Source of the DNA: Brevibacterium sp. CS2
GTDB lineage: Bacteria > Actinomycetota > Actinomycetes > Actinomycetales > Brevibacteriaceae
Assembly: GCF_005280295.1 (NCBI RefSeq)
Contig: NZ_CP040020.1
Coordinates: 1,612,001 to 1,676,000, forward strand
DNA length: 64,000 bases
Direction of reading: 5' to 3'
Positions 62,051-64,000 of this stretch are shown here, one piece after another; positions within the stretch are counted from its first letter, which is position 1; every line of letters starts with the position of its first letter. The notes below the pieces were generated by a model, which saw only the letters and a list, made by a program, of their open reading frames with translations, had not been told where the DNA came from and searched no databases. Position numbers and translations under genes: made by a program.

Positions 62051-62183
62051 GGGATTCTCCTCGGTGCGGCCGGCCGTGGCGGGTCCGGCGAGATGGATCG
62101 GCAGGTCAGCGAGCCTGCGGGGCTGGGGTCGGTGGGACTGGATCGGTGGGCGTGGAAGGACGGGAGGCGCTTGCGTGGTCCGG

Positions 62184-64000
62184 TCAGGCGTCCGCGGAGG
62201 GGGCTCGGCGCGGTGCGATGACATGGACGACGGTCGGCCGGCCGGCGGCGAAGGCGTCGGCGACGGCTCTCCGCAGCGTCGCATCGAACTCGGCGAGCGC
62301 GCCCGCCTCCCCGGCACCGGTGGGCAGGGCCACCGTGACGCCGTGGGCGCCCATCGACCGGCCGAGCGCGGCGAAGTCGGGGCGGTCGAGCCGGACGGCG
62401 AACGGGGGCATGTCGCGTGCGGTCATCTGGTCCTCGATCTCCGCGTAGCCGCCGTTGTCGACGACGATGAAGGGGATCGGGAGCCCGAGCTCGACCGCGG
62501 TCATGACCTCCTGGACGGAGAACATCGCCGCTCCGTCGCCGAGCAGCGCGGCCACCGGCCGCTCGGGTGCGGCGACCTTGGCGCCGAGCGCCGCGGGGAT
62601 GCCGTAGCCGAGCGTCGCGAATCCGGGCATGTAGAGCAGCTGGTCCGGGGTGTGGGCCTCCAGGGCGTGGACGGTGCCGTCGTAGGTCACCTGCGAGGAA
62701 TCCCCGCCGATGACCACGCCCGGTCCGCCCGCCGCTGCGACGGCCCGGGTGATGCGCGCGTTGAGGCCCGCGCCGTCGAACTCCTCGGCGCACGCCGCGC
62801 GCAGCGACTCTGCCCGGTGCCGCCCCGCCGAGGTGCCCACCGGCTCGGGATCGGACCCGGCCTCGGACCCGGAATCCGGCCGGGATCCGAGCCCGGAACC
62901 CCCACCGTGTCCGGCATCCTCGCCGAGCGCTGCGAGGAGGGCATCGAGGAAGGCCCCGGTGTCGGAATGGACGAGCACGTCGCCGATGAGGTTCTTGTTG
63001 AGCTGGTCGGGGTCGATGTCGCAGCGGATGACCTGCTGCCCGTCGGGGCGCGGGGCACGCACGTCGAGCGCCGAGTCCACGGTGAGGCCGTCGGCGGATC
63101 CGGCGGGTCCGGGCGTCGCCGACCCCGCTACGGTGCCGGACACGTTCTGCGCACCGATGGTGCCGCCCCAGAGGTCGGAATCGGCGAGCTCGGTGCCGAG
63201 CACGACGAGCACATCGGCGGCGCGGCTCGCCTCCTGCACGGCGCCGAACCGCACGTTCGAGCCCAGCGACAGCGGATGGGCCTCGTCGAGGACGCCCTTG
63301 CCGTTGCAGGTCGTCGCCACCGGCGCGTCGAGGCGCTCGGCGAGCGCGGTGAGCCGGTCCGCCGCGTGCCGCGAGCCGCCGCCGGCGACGATGAGCGGAC
63401 GGTCGGCGGTGCGGAGCAGCTCGGCGGCGCGGGCCACGGTGTCGGCCGTGGGCACCGGCGGCTGCGGCGCGAGCGGCTGCGGGGCGGTACCCCACCAGGG
63501 GCCCTCGAGCACGTCAAGAGGCACCTCGATGTGGACGGGCCCGGGCCGCGACGAGGCGAACAGGGCGAACGCCTCGGCGACCGCCTGGGCCGCGCCCTCG
63601 GCGGTGCGGGCCCGCCGGGAGGCGACGAGGAGGCGGCTGAGCGCCCCGGAGGAGTCCTTGGTCTCGTGGAGGAGGCCGGCATCGGCGCCCTCCATACCGG
63701 TGGGCACGCCGGGGGACAGGATGAGCATGGGCCGGGATTCCGCATAGGCGGTGGCCGCGGCGGTGATGACGTTCGTCAGCCCCGGTCCCGAGGTGGTGAT
63801 CACAACCCCGGGTCGGCCGCTGAGGAGGAAGTAGCCGTCCGCGGCGTAGCCCGCCCCCTGTTCATGGCGCGGGGTCACCGCGCGGATGCCGTAGTGGTGC
63901 AGGTGGCGGTAGAACTCGAGGTTGTGGGTGCCGGGGATGCCGAAGATCGTGTCGACCCCGTGGGCGGCGAGCGTGGAGACGACCGCGAGGCCGCCGTTGC
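62184..64000 (-). CDS. Thiamine diphosphate-dependent enzyme (acetolactate synthase-like), 5' end outside the window
   Basis: A three-domain ThDP enzyme truncated by the right edge; 604 residues are visible and only a short N-terminus is missing. The Pyr domain has NGGLAVVSTLAAHGVDTIFGIPGTHNLEFYR and RHEQGAGYAADGYF, with the cofactor-activating Glu. The middle domain spans about residues 195-380. The PP domain has GYGIPAALGAKVA and the ThDP/Mg motif GDGAAMFSVQEVMTAVELGLPIPFIVVDN. It is annotated as acetolactate synthase-like from overall pattern, but catabolic decarboxylases share this layout. A low-complexity insertion (GHGGGSGLGSRPDSGSEAGSDPEPVGTSA) lies around residue 370. The symporter gene follows on the same strand. 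Confidence 0.88.
   Translation of the reverse strand, partial: NGGLAVVSTLAAHGVDTIFGIPGTHNLEFYRHLHHYGIRAVTPRHEQGAGYAADGYFLLSGRPGVVITTSGPGLTNVITAAATAYAESRPMLILSPGVPTGMEGADAGLLHETKDSSGALSRLLVASRRARTAEGAAQAVAEAFALFASSRPGPVHIEVPLDVLEGPWWGTAPQPLAPQPPVPTADTVARAAELLRTADRPLIVAGGGSRHAADRLTALAERLDAPVATTCNGKGVLDEAHPLSLGSNVRFGAVQEASRAADVLVVLGTELADSDLWGGTIGAQNVSGTVAGSATPGPAGSADGLTVDSALDVRAPRPDGQQVIRCDIDPDQLNKNLIGDVLVHSDTGAFLDALLAALGEDAGHGGGSGLGSRPDSGSEAGSDPEPVGTSAGRHRAESLRAACAEEFDGAGLNARITRAVAAAGGPGVVIGGDSSQVTYDGTVHALEAHTPDQLLYMPGFATLGYGIPAALGAKVAAPERPVAALLGDGAAMFSVQEVMTAVELGLPIPFIVVDNGGYAEIEDQMTARDMPPFAVRLDRPDFAALGRSMGAHGVTVALPTGAGEAGALAEFDATLRRAVADAFAAGRPTVVHVIAPRRAPSADA

Overview
The window comes from a high-GC Gram-positive bacterium. 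It most resembles a Brevibacterium-like member of the Micrococcales. The evidence is very high GC at third codon positions, frequent GTG starts and ATGA gene overlaps, a prfB without the programmed frameshift, an actinobacterial ftsE-ftsX-M23 peptidase-smpB-ssrA order, and an ssrA tag (AKSNNRTDFALAA) that I recall from Brevibacterium. Nothing looks like a phage, plasmid, IS element or CRISPR array. Almost everything is chromosomal core or near-core.

Layout. 0-9 kb: carboxylate-amine ligase (divergent), a GH3 hexosaminidase lipoprotein, rhodanese sulfurtransferase, THUMP-like methyltransferase, rsmA-ispE, and an alpha/beta hydrolase. 9-14 kb: an ABC-F ATPase, a DUF418-like membrane protein broken by an in-frame TGA, and a MarR-SDR pair. 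14-30 kb: a nucleoside uptake and salvage block (BMP lipoprotein, ABC ATPase, two permeases, cdd, deoA, deoC on +; a phosphohexomutase/phosphopentomutase-type enzyme and punA on -), with a 13E12/HNH protein inserted in the block, followed by a GNAT protein. 30-41 kb, all on -: a large EssC-like FtsK/SpoIIIE ATPase with an FHA-like head, then a Tad pilus operon (cpaF, tadB, tadC, pilin-like, two tadE-like, tadG-like). 41-50 kb: prfB, two PRC-barrel stress-type proteins, ftsE, ftsX, M23 peptidase, smpB and tmRNA. 50-60.5 kb: an oligopeptide ABC transporter with a C-terminally membrane-anchored binding protein, followed by four wall-peptide or amide-handling enzymes (S66 LD-carboxypeptidase, class A beta-lactamase-like protein, M19 dipeptidase, glutamine amidotransferase-like). 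60.6-64 kb, on -: a sodium:solute symporter and a ThDP-dependent enzyme that runs off the right edge.

The gene sets make sense together. The BMP transporter imports (deoxy)nucleosides, which Cdd, DeoA, PunA and DeoC break down. The peptide transporter sits with enzymes that would trim LD- and dipeptide bonds in wall-derived peptides. FtsEX sits with the coiled-coil M23 hydrolase it would be expected to activate. SmpB sits with its RNA partner.

The most unusual property of the window is its density of short, locally generated tandem repeats. I count more than twenty arrays. Inside genes the units are multiples of three bases, mostly 15 or 18 bp, and fall in linkers or termini of housekeeping proteins. 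Between genes they are 13, 14, 15, 16, 17, 18, 20 or 59 bp. Unit sequences differ from locus to locus, so these are not copies of one dispersed element. Other points worth attention are the orphan EssC-like ATPase, a Tad locus without tadZ or a canonical Flp pilin, the nonsense codon in the DUF418 gene, hairpins placed just after both binding-protein genes, and several probable leaderless promoters.
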